Assembly: GCA_009869945.1 (NCBI GenBank)
Contig: WIXG01000161.1
Location: forward strand, 104,737 to 168,736
Length of the DNA: 64,000 nt
Source of the DNA: Mesaphorura yosii
Taxonomy: Eukaryota > Arthropoda > Collembola > Poduromorpha > Tullbergiidae
Direction of reading: 5' to 3'
In this document: positions 22,144-33,100 of the stretch, piece by piece
Numbering within the stretch: the first letter of the stretch is position 1
Layout of the letters: the number at the start of each line of letters is the position of its first letter
Translations under genes and position numbers: made by a program
The notes under the pieces: model-generated
What the model was told of the DNA's origin: nothing
The model's database searches: none
The model's input: only the letters and a program-made list of their open reading frames with translations

Positions 22144-22283
22144 TTTATGATTTAGTACAAGTTTCAATTATCTTTATCATATCAGCAAATAAAAATTTTC
22201 AATTCAGCACGATTTGCGTTGACGGAGGATTTTATTGCGGTGGTCCATAGTGGGAGACTTATAATTGACTTGTAACATTGGAC

Positions 22284-23204
22284 TTAAAAAAGAAGTGGTT
22301 TGTTCAATCCAGTACGCACTTCATCCCCATTCACGGCTCGCACGATCTGATGAATAACTTCCTTCTCCTCGGCTTTTCTTGCGGCTGAAATTAATTGAGT
22401 TACAAAAATACATAATCGAATTTTTCACGAACCAAGAACCCAAGAACAATTACCGAATGTGTGGCCACTCAAGGCGGTCTGCTCGAACTCTGCATGATTA
22501 TCATTGTGATTGCGTGTGTAAGTCGTATCTCTAAACATGGGCTGTGTAAACGGTGTATACTGTCTTGGATTTGCTCTTTGACTTGGGCTGAGCTGAAAAG
22601 GCTCAAAATTGCGCTGAATTGATTTGGTCCGATCATCTACCGCGTCAGCTCGAAGAACTCCGTTGTCGAACTCGAAGCGGCGTGCAATAAATCGCTGTGG
22701 CTGGAGTTCCGACTGGACAGACGTGTACGCTTCTTTGACAAGGTCGCGATCTGGCATGAAGTCGATTGATGAGTATTTGCCCAGGGTCTTCTGCATTCTG
22801 TGCTTATCATTTCGTCCGTCGCCCGGATGAGTGTCGTAATCATCTGTCATTGTTGACGAGTCAACCGTGGCACGGCGCGAGCGGAGGTGGGAAGCGGTCA
22901 CTCTTGGCAAGTACTGCCGCCAGACTAGATACAAGAAGAAGGAGGCGATCAGTGCACCGATCCCGGCAGCGAACGCGGTGTGGATTATCGTATCGACGTC
23001 GAAGGCGGTCTCAAAGTTGCCAGTTACAAGCACGCGAAACGGCCAGGAGTCTTGGCATCTGCAGGATTCTGCAGCAGCTTCAGCTTCGTCCGTGCTGTTG
23101 TTGGCTGTAGCGTTGGGATTTGCCCCGTTTGCTTCACCGGCACCGGTATCACAGGATCCGTAGCCAAACCAGCAGCACGGGTTAAGTAGCTGATTGGACC
23201 ACAT
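22284..23204 (-). CDS. Single-pass membrane protein, family not recognised
   Basis: Two exons (23204-22454, 22384-22284) joined in frame, about 283 residues. The start reads MWSNQLLNPCCWFGYGSCDTG. It is Cys-rich and followed by an Asn/Ala/Glu-rich segment with N-linked sequons (NATANNST). One hydrophobic helix (HTAFAAGIGALIASFFLYLVW, residues ~82-103) follows, then a basic stop-transfer stretch and a ~175-residue polar tail rich in Arg, Asp and Thr. The likely topology is N-terminus outside and tail inside, although no classical signal peptide is seen. The last exon supplies a charged helix (RKAEEKEVIHQIVRAVNG) and ends at LLF. I see no enzymatic motif. Confidence 0.7.
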
Positions 23205-23991
23205 GGTTTATTTATTGGTGTTAGTTAACGATATAGTCAACAGCTATTCTTGTTTGCCACTTCCAATGATTCAATGCATGAATGCTGTTTAAAACCTAAT
23301 ATGAGAAGCTGGGGTTACTGCCAAAGAAAAGAACCAACAAACGGCGTGACATGCATAAAAAATCAGCAGAATTTGTTACCGAAATGCAACGGCAATCGGT
23401 CACTATTTACCATCACCAAGACTATCGTGCTTAATAACTACTGCAGGCCCTAAATTGTGCCGGAAATGGAAATGGAAACCGAATTCTTATTGCCCCATGA
23501 TTTTACTTTGTAGTAGCATGATCACTCCGGGCTTCTTGAGAGATGTTTTGGCTTCATGTGGAATGTGTAATGTTGTCTTCCGTGGAGAACTTACACGAAA
23601 CCAAGAGGAATTTTTGAAGTTTTCTTATCAGGAAAGACAGGAAGCCATTCCGGGCTCCAATATCTGAAACTCTCCACGGCCTTGTGCAGCGTATGCGCGT
23701 CCATCTGAATGCGTAGTATGCCAGTTTTATTGCATTTCAGGCGTGATCGAAGGTTCATCTGAATCTATAGTGCAATTTCAACTTGTGGCTATTAACTCGC
23801 ATAATATCAGACCATCGTGGAACCATTTTATCCCATCTGGCCAAATAAGGTGACAATTACTACATACGATTCTATCCAGTGAACCTAATTCAACATTCAA
23901 TTTGGGTTTTACACTTTTCACATTTTGCAGTTATTTTCTTCACCTGCCTCCTCCTCCTCTCCTTCCTCCTTGCTCTGTCCGTTATCCGAAG
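23205..23991. other. Intergenic, upstream of the peptide cluster
   Basis: About 790 bp between the membrane-protein gene (minus) and the first secreted-peptide gene (plus). A pyrimidine-rich CTCCTC stretch lies just before the peptide start (23940-23965). The frames at 23250-23667 show no homology I recognise. Confidence 0.45.
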
Positions 23992-24228
23992 ATGTTTGGA
24001 ATTCGGTACGGTGTTCTTTCACTTCTCATCACAGTCGCAATGATTACACTCGTTCAAGACCCTCGGATTGTGGATGCTGCTCCTGTTCTCTCGCAGACTT
24101 GGGGTAACATCACTAATATCGGAATGGCTGCGGCGATTGGATCAGTTCCTGCCGCCCGCCCGCGCTGCAAATCTCGAGAAGTGCTCTTCTTGGGAAAATG
24201 TGTGAAGCTGTGGTCTTGGAGGTGGTAA
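23992..24228 (+). CDS. Secreted small peptide precursor 1 with C-x10-C-V-K-x-W-S-W tail
   Basis: A 78-residue precursor. The ATG at 23992 opens a typical signal peptide (MFGIRYGVLSLLITVAMITL), with probable cleavage near VDA-AP. A spacer of about 35 residues contains one NIT sequon. The C-terminus reads CKSREVLFLGKCVKLWSWRW. Ten residues separate its two Cys, which are the only Cys of the mature part, so they probably form one disulphide loop. The aromatic tail is shared with the two genes downstream. A PRC context just before the first Cys could allow basic-residue processing. AATAAA at 24387-24392 marks a separate transcript. I do not recognise a published family; a neuropeptide, immune peptide or other secreted effector is possible. 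Confidence 0.75.
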   Translation: MFGIRYGVLSLLITVAMITLVQDPRIVDAAPVLSQTWGNITNIGMAAAIGSVPAARPRCKSREVLFLGKCVKLWSWRW

Positions 24229-25012
24229 TTGGAATACCGTTGCATGGTTGAATCATTGAACAAGGACACAAATCTTGAAAATTAACTACAATGATAACTT
24301 AAACCTTTTTATCTTAATCGCATTATATTGCATATTTGTGCTCTCCAATGCGCCTGTTTTTGTTATTTTCAACGTCCAAGTTAAGAAATAAAGTGAAGTA
24401 GTAAATAATGATTGTACTGCGACTTATAAGTTGAAAGTTCATCCTTCATACAAAATTCATTTACAGGGCTCAGGGCTCCCGTGACGAGACATTAAACAAT
24501 CAAACCTAAACTTCCGAAACAGTTTCACGAGTCACGACACATCCTACAGCTGGTTCCTACACCTACAAATGAACGCTCATGAGTGCGCATAATAACTTTT
24601 GATTGAACGCCGGAGTAGGTCCCGAGTCTTTCTTGCCGGCTTCAAGAATTTATTATCACGGAACCGAATGCGCGTGATTGACTTAAAGCAGTTATCACGA
24701 TATGCTCCACTGTCTGATGAATCGATGAATGACACTTGTGAGCCGGACGTCTTTTATGCGGAAAAGTTGAAACTATGATGCCAAGAAACGGAAATCATTG
24801 CGGTGCATTATGCTGTAGCTTACACAGTTTCTAAATCCTTCTCGTACTGGTTGAACGTGTACAAGACGCTGTTGGGGCAGACTCGGCATAACAATTTGAG
24901 CCCGACACAGAACACGCCTTGAGCACCAGAGGTTGCATGTAAGCTTATCATATCCATAGTCATTCAAAGTCATTTCTCTCCTTACGCGTCATTTTCCAAC
25001 ATATAAGGTGAG
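24229..25012. other. Spacer between peptide genes 1 and 2
   Basis: About 780 bp holding the 3' UTR of peptide 1 (AATAAA at 24387-24392) and presumably the promoter of peptide 2. No further Cys/WSW motif was found on either strand. Confidence 0.5.
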
Positions 25013-25216
25013 ATGCTTCGTCAGGCCACGATCCTAATCTTCTTCTTGACCATCGCACTACTCCATGAAAATTTCGTCGGGGCTAAGGGATTGAAGAACA
25101 GGAAATCTGTTCACTTTCGTCCCTTCCAGGCTACATCATTGTTTACTTTAAATCAGTATTGTAAAGCTGGGCAAAGATTGTACAATGGCAGATGTGTTCG
25201 GACATGGTCCTGGTAG
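25013..25216 (+). CDS. Secreted small peptide precursor 2 with C-x10-C-V-R-x-W-S-W tail
   Basis: A 67-residue precursor starting at 25013 with signal peptide MLRQATILIFFLTIALLHEN, probably cleaved near VGA-KG. The spacer is basic (KGLKNRKSVHF, containing NRK) and the C-terminus is CKAGQRLYNGRCVRTWSW, ending exactly at the final Trp. The two Cys, the ten-residue spacing, the Gly before the second Cys, and the V-R-x-WSW tail match peptides 1 and 3. The rest of the sequence has drifted freely, which suggests the tail is the selected mature part. A polyadenylation signal AATAAA lies at 25374-25379. Function is unknown to me. Confidence 0.75.
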   Translation: MLRQATILIFFLTIALLHENFVGAKGLKNRKSVHFRPFQATSLFTLNQYCKAGQRLYNGRCVRTWSW

Positions 25217-25639
25217 TTCAATGTGGTTTTGAATTTAGAAATCATCAGCAGAAGGCATTTAATTAATTTTCTCGGATGGGATGTGGAATTGTGATTAGTG
25301 TGACTTGGCGCATGCCCATCACATACACACCATTACAAAGTAATTACATAAATTACACAAATTAATTGGAATGAATAAATGAATTTTCGTAAGCTATGAC
25401 GCGAACTGATAGTCCGAGAAAACCGGAAATTACTGCGGTTAAGTTTTAACACATATTCGACAGTAACCTGCTACAATGCTTTACCATTCGCTCGAAATTG
25501 ATTTACTTTCGAAATGTTTGACAAATCTGAAACGTTTTCTCACAGAGGTAAGTCAGCTGTTGTTTCACCTTTCCATCAGCTACATCAGGAGCGCAAAGTC
25601 TACAAAGTGTCTGTGCAAAGGTTGTTTCTTTTCTGTGGA
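25217..25639. other. Spacer between peptide genes 2 and 3
   Basis: About 420 bp holding the 3' UTR of peptide 2 (AATAAA at 25374-25379). The reading frame of peptide 3 is open upstream to 25514, so its true start may lie up to 126 bp inside this stretch. Confidence 0.5.
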
Positions 25640-25930
25640 ATGGAGTGTGGACGACAGGGACGCGATCTCCCTTCAGTCATCATCCCCGTGCTGCTTGTGC
25701 TGGTTATACTTCTCCAGAGCCCTGATCACGTAGACACCGGTCTGAGAAGATTGTTCCAAAGAACCAGGAATAAACTGCGAGCTGGCGGCTGGAATTCTGA
25801 GAGTACTGAGAGGTTCGGGATACCCGGAAGAACAGCAAGTGCAATTGCTTCTTTCCACGTTGTCGCCTACTGCGGGCTTGGGGAAGTACTGCACGAAGGC
25901 AAATGTGTGAGAAGTTGGTCTTGGACCTGA
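25640..25930 (+). CDS. Secreted small peptide precursor 3 with C-x10-C-V-R-x-W-S-W tail
   Basis: With the ATG at 25640 this is a 96-residue precursor whose hydrophobic stretch (VIIPVLLVLVILLQS) makes a plausible signal peptide. An earlier in-frame ATG at 25514 would put 42 more residues before it, so the later start is preferred. The propeptide is basic (GLRRLFQRTRNKLRAGG) with several possible basic cleavage sites. The C-terminus reads CGLGEVLHEGKCVRSWSWT, again with ten residues between Cys and the WSW tail plus one extra Thr. AATAAA lies at 26092-26097. It is the most diverged of the three but clearly of the same family by position, strand and motif. Confidence 0.72.
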   Translation: MECGRQGRDLPSVIIPVLLVLVILLQSPDHVDTGLRRLFQRTRNKLRAGGWNSESTERFGIPGRTASAIASFHVVAYCGLGEVLHEGKCVRSWSWT

Positions 25931-27862
25931 CACATTAGAATTCATAGTGTGAACAGCTTAAACTCGTGGCCAAGAACAAAAACTTTATTTTAAACAAGAA
26001 ATAATGGATTTGATCGAATCTTGCTTTGGCTTCCTTTTAATGGTGACGATTTCCTCTGGATTAATTTCTCAAATATGTCACTCAGCTTTAAAATAAATCA
26101 TCTACATTTTGAAAAAGAGTTAGCTTCAAATTACTTTGCATAAAGTTCGCATCGACTGGCTGATATGCTGGAAGATGAAGACCGTCTTGATCAAGCAGTT
26201 TTTGTGGTTCATGACACACAGAACTGGTCAATTTACTGATCTGAATTGTCGCCCCAGAGCCCAGCAGCCCGGGTGGATTCGTGGTACAATCGACTGTGTC
26301 TCGTTTGCAGAGTGTTAGATGGAGAACTTTAGTTAGCAAACAAGTCTGGCGTCTTTGACTCTGACGCAATGGAAAATTTGCATTGGCACCTTTCCCACCT
26401 GGGGCATTTACTGGGATCCAAACCTTTTGTTGTTGACCTGTTGTTTACAAAACCTATTTCGTTTCTTGTTTACGGTAAATCCTGTTTTGGTGTCCAGTCT
26501 GAGAGCAAAGCGCGCAAGCATCTCCATCGGCAATCTTACCATTCAATACGCATGCCTAACTCTAAAAGTCAGGATTCAGAATTTAAGTAAGCGAATATTA
26601 TTTAAGAGGAGACAGGCAGTCAAAGTTTCGCAGTATTTTCAATGGAAACTGGAGACACTTCTGCGTCCATCGTATAAGGTTCATTGACAGAAGATCGCGG
26701 TCAGGTTGCTGAAGTTGCAGGTGATTGTAAAATGAATGCTAGGTCTAGTGAATACATGGTACATCACCGCCACTGATAATGAAGTTGCATATGCAACATA
26801 CGAAGTGTGGAGATAGAGATTCAGTTCAACCTGTCGTGGGATTCTAGCCGTCAGACGTATCTCGTGGAATATTGCTGCGTTCTCGTGAAGTGAAAAAGTC
26901 AAGTGATGCTTACTTACTGCAGTTGAAAACACTTTACGGGCTCAGGTACATTCTCTCATGAGTAAAATTTGTCGGTGCACGCAAACTGCAACTTCGCATC
27001 GCGTGCGTGGACGCTAAACTAAAATGATTAAATGACTGCAAGAGTAGGCAAAATAGTTTGTACAATTTATTTTACAATTTCCGTTCAGCCGCGGAATTCC
27101 AGTAATTAATTTGGTACAGGTTTGGTATCGTAGAACTCAATAAACTACGAACTACGATTCAAATGAGCAGCAATTCACGTCAGGTCCTTCTTCTTACCCT
27201 TCTTAATTACGATAAGCGGCTTAATGAGTAAAGGCATTTTGTTATTGTTAAAGTGGTTCACACGATGCGAAGCGCATTTGGACGAATCACCTGAATTATG
27301 TTTTATTGTTATTGCACATTGTAGAGTAAGCCCTCTGGCTTAATTACTATGATAAGGTACTGGAAGATTAATTTATAATACAAAAGCCAGTCAAAGAAGT
27401 ATTTTCCATTTGTGAATTAGGATCCGGGATACCCCATCATAAGAAAGAATGAAGAAGCTATCAACCGAGACTCAGACTCAAGATTCAGAAATTCAGATCC
27501 CATCACCACAAAGCAAAGGCTTTAAATTATGCGCCTTGCGACTTGGTCTTCGACTTCGACCTGTTCGATGAATTTCTCCTTTTGTATTTGTATCCATTTA
27601 AGTTCTTAAAATAGGAAGAGTCGTAAAAATCGCAAGTACCACGAATTGAGGCTCATCTTCAAATTACTATCGCTATTCGCTGTCGCTGCATCGATACAAC
27701 TGAGATGAGATGTTTGAACTTTGTGATTTGTATTCGGCTCACACGGTACGGACTCGTCAGAGGTCTGTTAAATCATCGTCATTTAATTCCTCGTACGTTA
27801 GTTTCATTCACGTGAGAAATCTGTGAACTGAAAACGGTAAACTGCAAACTTTCTAATTTTAG
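25931..27862. other. Intergenic, no gene recognised
   Basis: About 1.9 kb. It starts with the 3' UTR of peptide 3. Several short frames (for example near 26355-26687 and a 41-codon frame at 27450-27572) show no signal peptide, homology or splice support. Upstream exons of the small gene ending at 28054 probably lie here, but I could not define them. Confidence 0.4.
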
Positions 27863-28054
27863 CGCACGACCCCATCAAGAAAGTCGCAATTTGCGATCGC
27901 AAGACCAAATACTAAATACGATCGTAAACAAAAGAGAGGATCAATGAAAAGAGACAAGTTAATGGAATATCAGGAGGCCCGAAACCAGAAGATGCAAGAC
28001 TACCACAACTTTGTACAGCACAACCCAGAAATACAAATGCAGTCTGTTAATTAA
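27863..28054 (+). CDS. Probable 3'-terminal exon of a small basic protein
   Basis: The acceptor TTCTAATTTTAG is followed by a 63-codon open frame ending in TAA at 28052-28054, with AATAAA four bases later (28058-28063). The translation is basic and polar (RKSQFAIARPNTKYDRKQKR, then KRDKLMEYQEARNQKMQDYH) and would form a charged helix. The frame has a stop immediately upstream (the TAG of the acceptor), so it must be spliced to a phase-0 donor that I could not locate. The tight coupling of open frame, stop and polyadenylation signal supports a terminal exon. The family is not recognised. Confidence 0.4.
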   Translation, partial: RTTPSRKSQFAIARPNTKYDRKQKRGSMKRDKLMEYQEARNQKMQDYHNFVQHNPEIQMQSVN

Positions 28055-28216
28055 TTCAATAAAAACCTGAGTGTACAATAAAATGGATACTTTCGTAACG
28101 TATTAACATGTCTCACAAACAGACAGACAGACTCGAAGCTGTTGAAACTGAAATTGTTTACCTCACAGACGACTGTTAATAGCTCTTACTGACATTTGAG
28201 TACTGTAAAGGAGTTT

Positions 28217-30178
28217 TTACGTGACTTTTCGTTTGCCCTGCGCAAAGTACACTTTTCGGAAGAAGTGGGCAAAGAGGATGAAGTACGAGGCGTACATGAT
28301 GGCTGCCAGTGTCAGGTGGTGGTGCGAGACGGCGCACTCGGCGCCGGTCATCTTGGCCTTGATCGCGTAGCCGTTCACCGCCACGCCGACGACCATTTGC
28401 GAGAGCTGGAGGATCGTGATACTCATGGCTATTGCACGTGGGACCCAGATCCCGACGGAGCGGAGGCCATAGTACGAGTACATGAGGGAGTGGATGAAGA
28501 AGTTGACAACGATGAACCAGCGCGCGGTCGAGATCTCGTCCGAGTACGAGTAGAAGCAGTACAGGAGCACAGTGATGTGATGGTACCTGCAAACGCAGAG
28601 CAGAACACAAATGAAATCGGAAATGAGTCAATGAGTCCCAAATTGAAACAAACACGCATGATTTATCGCAAATGTTGTGTAATCTGGCATACGCTCAATG
28701 TAGATTACGATTATTAATTTGTTACAACATATGCAAAACAGGCTGACCCTTTTCCCGTGCAGACTGCAAATTGCATATTGCACGTCCAAATCGACAAGCC
28801 AACCCAAGCGCCAAGCGGTACAGACTTCCACCTGCATTGGGCTGCGTATGTTTTTGATTTGGTAACATGCACTTTGACCAAAGAGTCTATGACGAGTAAA
28901 GAAACCACTTTTTCTGCACAGACTTGAGACTTGATTGCACTGCATTGCATGTGCGGCACACTAATTCGATGGGTGATTGCCAATTGTAATAATGCAATCG
29001 CCGTTTCATGTCTGGCTGTCTCGTGCAGCAGAGGCAATAAAAATGTAGCAGCCGAAAAATTAAACGCTATACAACTTTTGAGAACATGACACATGACTTG
29101 ACTACTAATTTCTGGCATTCTGCAATCGGCAACACGATTATTATGCGATTATGATTATGGTCAATTTGGATTTGTGTAACTTATCAGCACGGCGCGGCTT
29201 GGGAAGTGAATGACAGGAAACGCCAAGCATGCAGGAACTTACCAGTGCAAAAAGATGAGCTTCCTTTTCCGTAGCACGATGAAGACTGTGTCAACAAGTT
29301 CAGCCATTTTGGACATGCAGAAGAGGTAGCCCCAAACGACCGAGGCGTGAGACACGTCGTTGCTGCAATTCAAATACAGGCACAAAAAGAAAGGCGATTA
29401 GAATTGGGTTACTTGGACTTTCGTTTAAATGAGTCAACAGGATGCGGGGCGACAGGCACGAACGTCTGGGTGCATTCCTGCCTTGCGCTGCCTGACATTG
29501 ATTGAGGTCAAGGAATGTGTGCCTTGCCTGCACCTCAATCGAACCTCAATAAATTACTCACCATGGCGCACACACTGTGTGGTGGAACCCATTCTTCTGA
29601 TTCAGGGCGCGGAAGAACTCTGGAATGACGGTCGCACTGCCCAGAATGGAGAAAACTGCTAGCGCAAAGTTCCACACGGCCATTACCCGCCGGAGGTCCA
29701 TGGGCTTCCTGTTCTTCATGTACTCAGTCCCGAAGTAGATAAATGCAACGTACAGACCCACGCCGTACAAGCTGATGGTCCAATTTTGGGCCATCCACTC
29801 ACGCTGGACATGCTGGTCAAAGTTTGGAAACAGTTTCAAGGGAAGAGAAGTCACATTCTCGTAAATCTGCAAAATGCAACAAGACAAAGATTAAATGGGG
29901 CACGCTGAGACCACGTGACGCGCTGGAACCGGCGAAACTCCACAACAGACTACGTGCATTCTTGCATTATTCGTGTCACTTTTGCTCGTCTTCATCTTCG
30001 TGTTCAATGTGCATAAATTGTGTATAAAAACGCTATAGTGTATGATTAAATTAAATCGCACGCACTGATTCGCAGTCACAAATCTCAACCCCAAAACAAC
30101 GCGAAGCGCAGGCTCGCCTTGCTCGATTATTGTCATCATACTGTGATTTTGGCTTACCTTGACTCGGTTCAGCTCCAT
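28217..30178 (-). CDS. ELOVL6: Very-long-chain fatty acid elongase, ELOVL6 type
   Basis: Four exons (30178-30158, 29866-29562, 29362-29243, 28586-28217) join to about 271 residues. The condensing-enzyme histidine box HWYHH is created exactly across the exon 3-4 junction and continues [11 protein letters not shown], a pattern typical of the ELOVL3/6 group. KAELVDT-type ([20 protein letters not shown]) and [12 protein letters not shown] motifs are present. Multiple membrane helices are visible. The C-terminus KRKVT is a KxKxx ER-retrieval signal. The enzyme condenses malonyl-CoA with acyl-CoA, for ELOVL6 mainly C16 to C18, in the ER membrane. The first coding exon is only seven codons (MELNRVK). 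The family is certain; the subtype is by motif resemblance. Confidence 0.93.
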
Positions 30179-33100
30179 CTTGGCAATTTCCGCCTGTGAC
30201 AGCGATGGTACAAGTGACAGTGAGCAGAAGAGAGAGGAAAACCGTTACAGGTGCACTATAAATAAAAACCAGCCGCGAACTTGATTGACTCGATGCTGCG
30301 AGAGCGATTCGTGAATGTGGAACAATGAAACACTTGAAATTCAGGTATTTTGCGACGAATCTCGATGCCGGTCCACTACAGAACAATCATATTCTTGCAA
30401 AAACACTTGATACAGAATAGCACACAAATAATGTCAATGAAACTGTGCCGTTTCATCGGGGCTCGTGCCGTCCGCGATGCGTCGAGTCTCAAACTGCACA
30501 GAACCGCACTCGCATCCACTCGCACTCCCAGCACGGGATTTTATGCGAGGAAAAGTAAAAGGGGTAGTTTGTGACCGCGTCGTTCTTCCGTTCTGCTGTG
30601 TGAAAAGAAAATACCCAAAAATATGATGAGAAGTAGCTGCTGATGTCCGAGGAGGCCTTGCGCTGGATGACCTTCTGCCGCCGTAATTACCACACTGGAG
30701 CGGAAGAGCACTCAAACTTTAGAAGACTGGGAACCTCAAGGATCTTGGAAACTTGGTTAACGAGCAAGGCAATCAGCGTTCGGTAGAGTGAGGTCCAGCG
30801 AGAGAAGGTCGCCTGGTCTTCGGGTCGGGCGCAGATGACAAAGCAACACCTTAATATTACTCGCGACTCTTCACATTTGCTGCTTACGCGCTTCTGACTG
30901 CGGCTGTGATGCTCGAGTACAAACCATCAACTGAACGAACAACTTTTGGGGCTCACGTCTCATTTATAAAATATTAAAAAGAAAAGAGCTCATTTTTAAT
31001 TCAGAGTCTTCGATCCCTCTCTTCGTGTGTGTACGATTGCCATTGTTTTGGCGCAGAGTCTTACTACGTGCAATTAGAATGTAGTATGTACACGAATTTT
31101 GACGATGCTGACACTGACGAAAGAAAGGCGTGCGCGTTGGGGACTTTACATTAAACATTACATTTAGCATTTCAATTGTAATTATAGTAGTCTTGTGATT
31201 ACAATAGCCATTACAGCTTGGCTTGGTTTTTTAGCTGCAGCTCGTTAGATTAAACTGATCGCGAAAAATTGCTAAACAACGAAAGGGGTTCCGAAGTGCC
31301 CCTGTGCTAGAATTTCGACCATATCCATTGCCAAAGAATATGGAAATTGGCTAATCAACGCCTACGCTCCAACTACAAAACTTTTTTAAACGTAAAGTTT
31401 GATGACGTCGCCCTAAAATAACAAATGGCGTTTGGTAGTAGTCTCCACAATTTTAGCTCGTCAAAAATATTTAAACGCGTGACTTTCTGTGTCACTTTTT
31501 AAAAATCCTTCAAAATGGACGTTTCCGACTGAAACATTCGCTTTTGCTCTAGGAATCCACTCCAGCTCAAAGTAAATCTGATAAGCGATCACGTTTACAC
31601 TGTTAATGGACGTATCATTGATGCTTAAAATCGTCGCTGGCTTCGGCTTCCTTGTTTGTGAAAAATACGAAGGAGTATACTGTATTGGTCTCTAAAAATA
31701 CTGCAGAAAATGGGTCAAGAATGATTAGACTCTGTGTCCAGTTGTTGAGTTGTATTATACATTGCAGGCCGGTGAGACAGATGAGACAGAAAAATAAGAC
31801 GTCCTTTTCCGTCATTGAATGACTACACGTTAAGGTTGCGGATTGATGAGATGTTTTTACAGGTTCGAGACCCTTTCAAGAATGGGTCAGTACTTTATTA
31901 CAGTTCGGCGCAGACGGGTTCGCCTTGCCGCTCGGGCTTGGTTCTCGAACAATTGTGAGACTCAAGAATGTCAACCCTTTCGGTTGAATTTTATTTTTGG
32001 ACCAAAATACCAATGCAAAATGTATCAATGCAGGTGCGACTGACTGCAATGCGAACGAAATAAGGATGATTTTCCCGAAGGTTACGCAGAGGTCAAGCTT
32101 TGATCCCACAGACAGGCGGGTTATGAAATGATTCGGACAAACTCGAAAAGGGCAAACCCAAAACGCAGACACCCTCGCAATGTGTTAAGCGTCGAGACTC
32201 GGACCGAGACGTTTGATTCAACTTTTACTTTTAAGGTCAAGCTTATTTCCCAATTTTGGTGGTCATTATGCAACTTGAGTGCCTTCTGCGCGATTACTAC
32301 GCGATGCCTTTCGCCTTACACAATGTACTCGTTGTAAATATGCGAATTTTAACCTAGAAAATGTAATTCTGGTTAGACCATTGACCATTTGTGTGCCATG
32401 CGAAAGAACAACGCACTTTGCACGAGACACGAGATGAAAGGTCCCCAAAATGAATTGTTGTTGAACTTAGATTGTTGTTTTCAACTCGACTGAAACATAC
32501 ACCTACGTCAAGGCATGACATTTGCACGCGATTTCAATGGCGATTTCAACACCGCATCGAAGTTGAGTTGCGTCAGGTTGTGAGGTTCTCGATCATGGCC
32601 GCCTGCTTTTACTGTGAGACGTTTCGTGTTTGTGTTTACTAATTTGAAACTACTACAAGAAAAAAAGATTCACAAACTCCAATCAGTCCATTTACACTCA
32701 TGAAACGTGACCAGAATCATGAAAAGTCTCCAGAACCGAACAAGAAAACCTGATCGCCTCCAAGCAATTAATCGCACAAGCCGGCGACTTTAACCAATAA
32801 AGATCGGAGCAAGACCAAAACAAGCGTCACACGCAGTATTTTGCTAGCCTGTCTGATTAATTGCCTGCAACGCTTATTTCGGCTTTTGCTTTTAGCTAAA
32901 CTTCCTTTAAGCCAAAATTTCTTTTTTTGTTAACGCAAACGATGTAATTAAGAATCTTTGAGGGAAATCAGCTCAAAAGCTTCTTCATGTCATGACCACA
33001 CACAGTACTAATGAAATGGCACACATGTCAGCGGACTTAATTAGTACATGTCCTTGTGAAATGGAAAGGGAAATAATTATCGCCCCTCGCCCGCGTGTCC

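Noticed and set aside
26088-26687. Overlapping ORFs on both strands downstream of peptide 3
   Set aside because: They lack signal peptides, Cys/WSW motifs and credible splice sites, and both strands are equally open.
27450-27572. 41-codon frame ending in an Arg/Leu-rich tail near the peptide cluster, considered as a fourth peptide
   Set aside because: It has no signal peptide, only one Cys and no WSW tail.
31862-31872. GGTTCGAGACC, which resembles a tRNA B box
   Set aside because: Flanking bases do not form a T stem, and no A box or acceptor stem could be paired around it.
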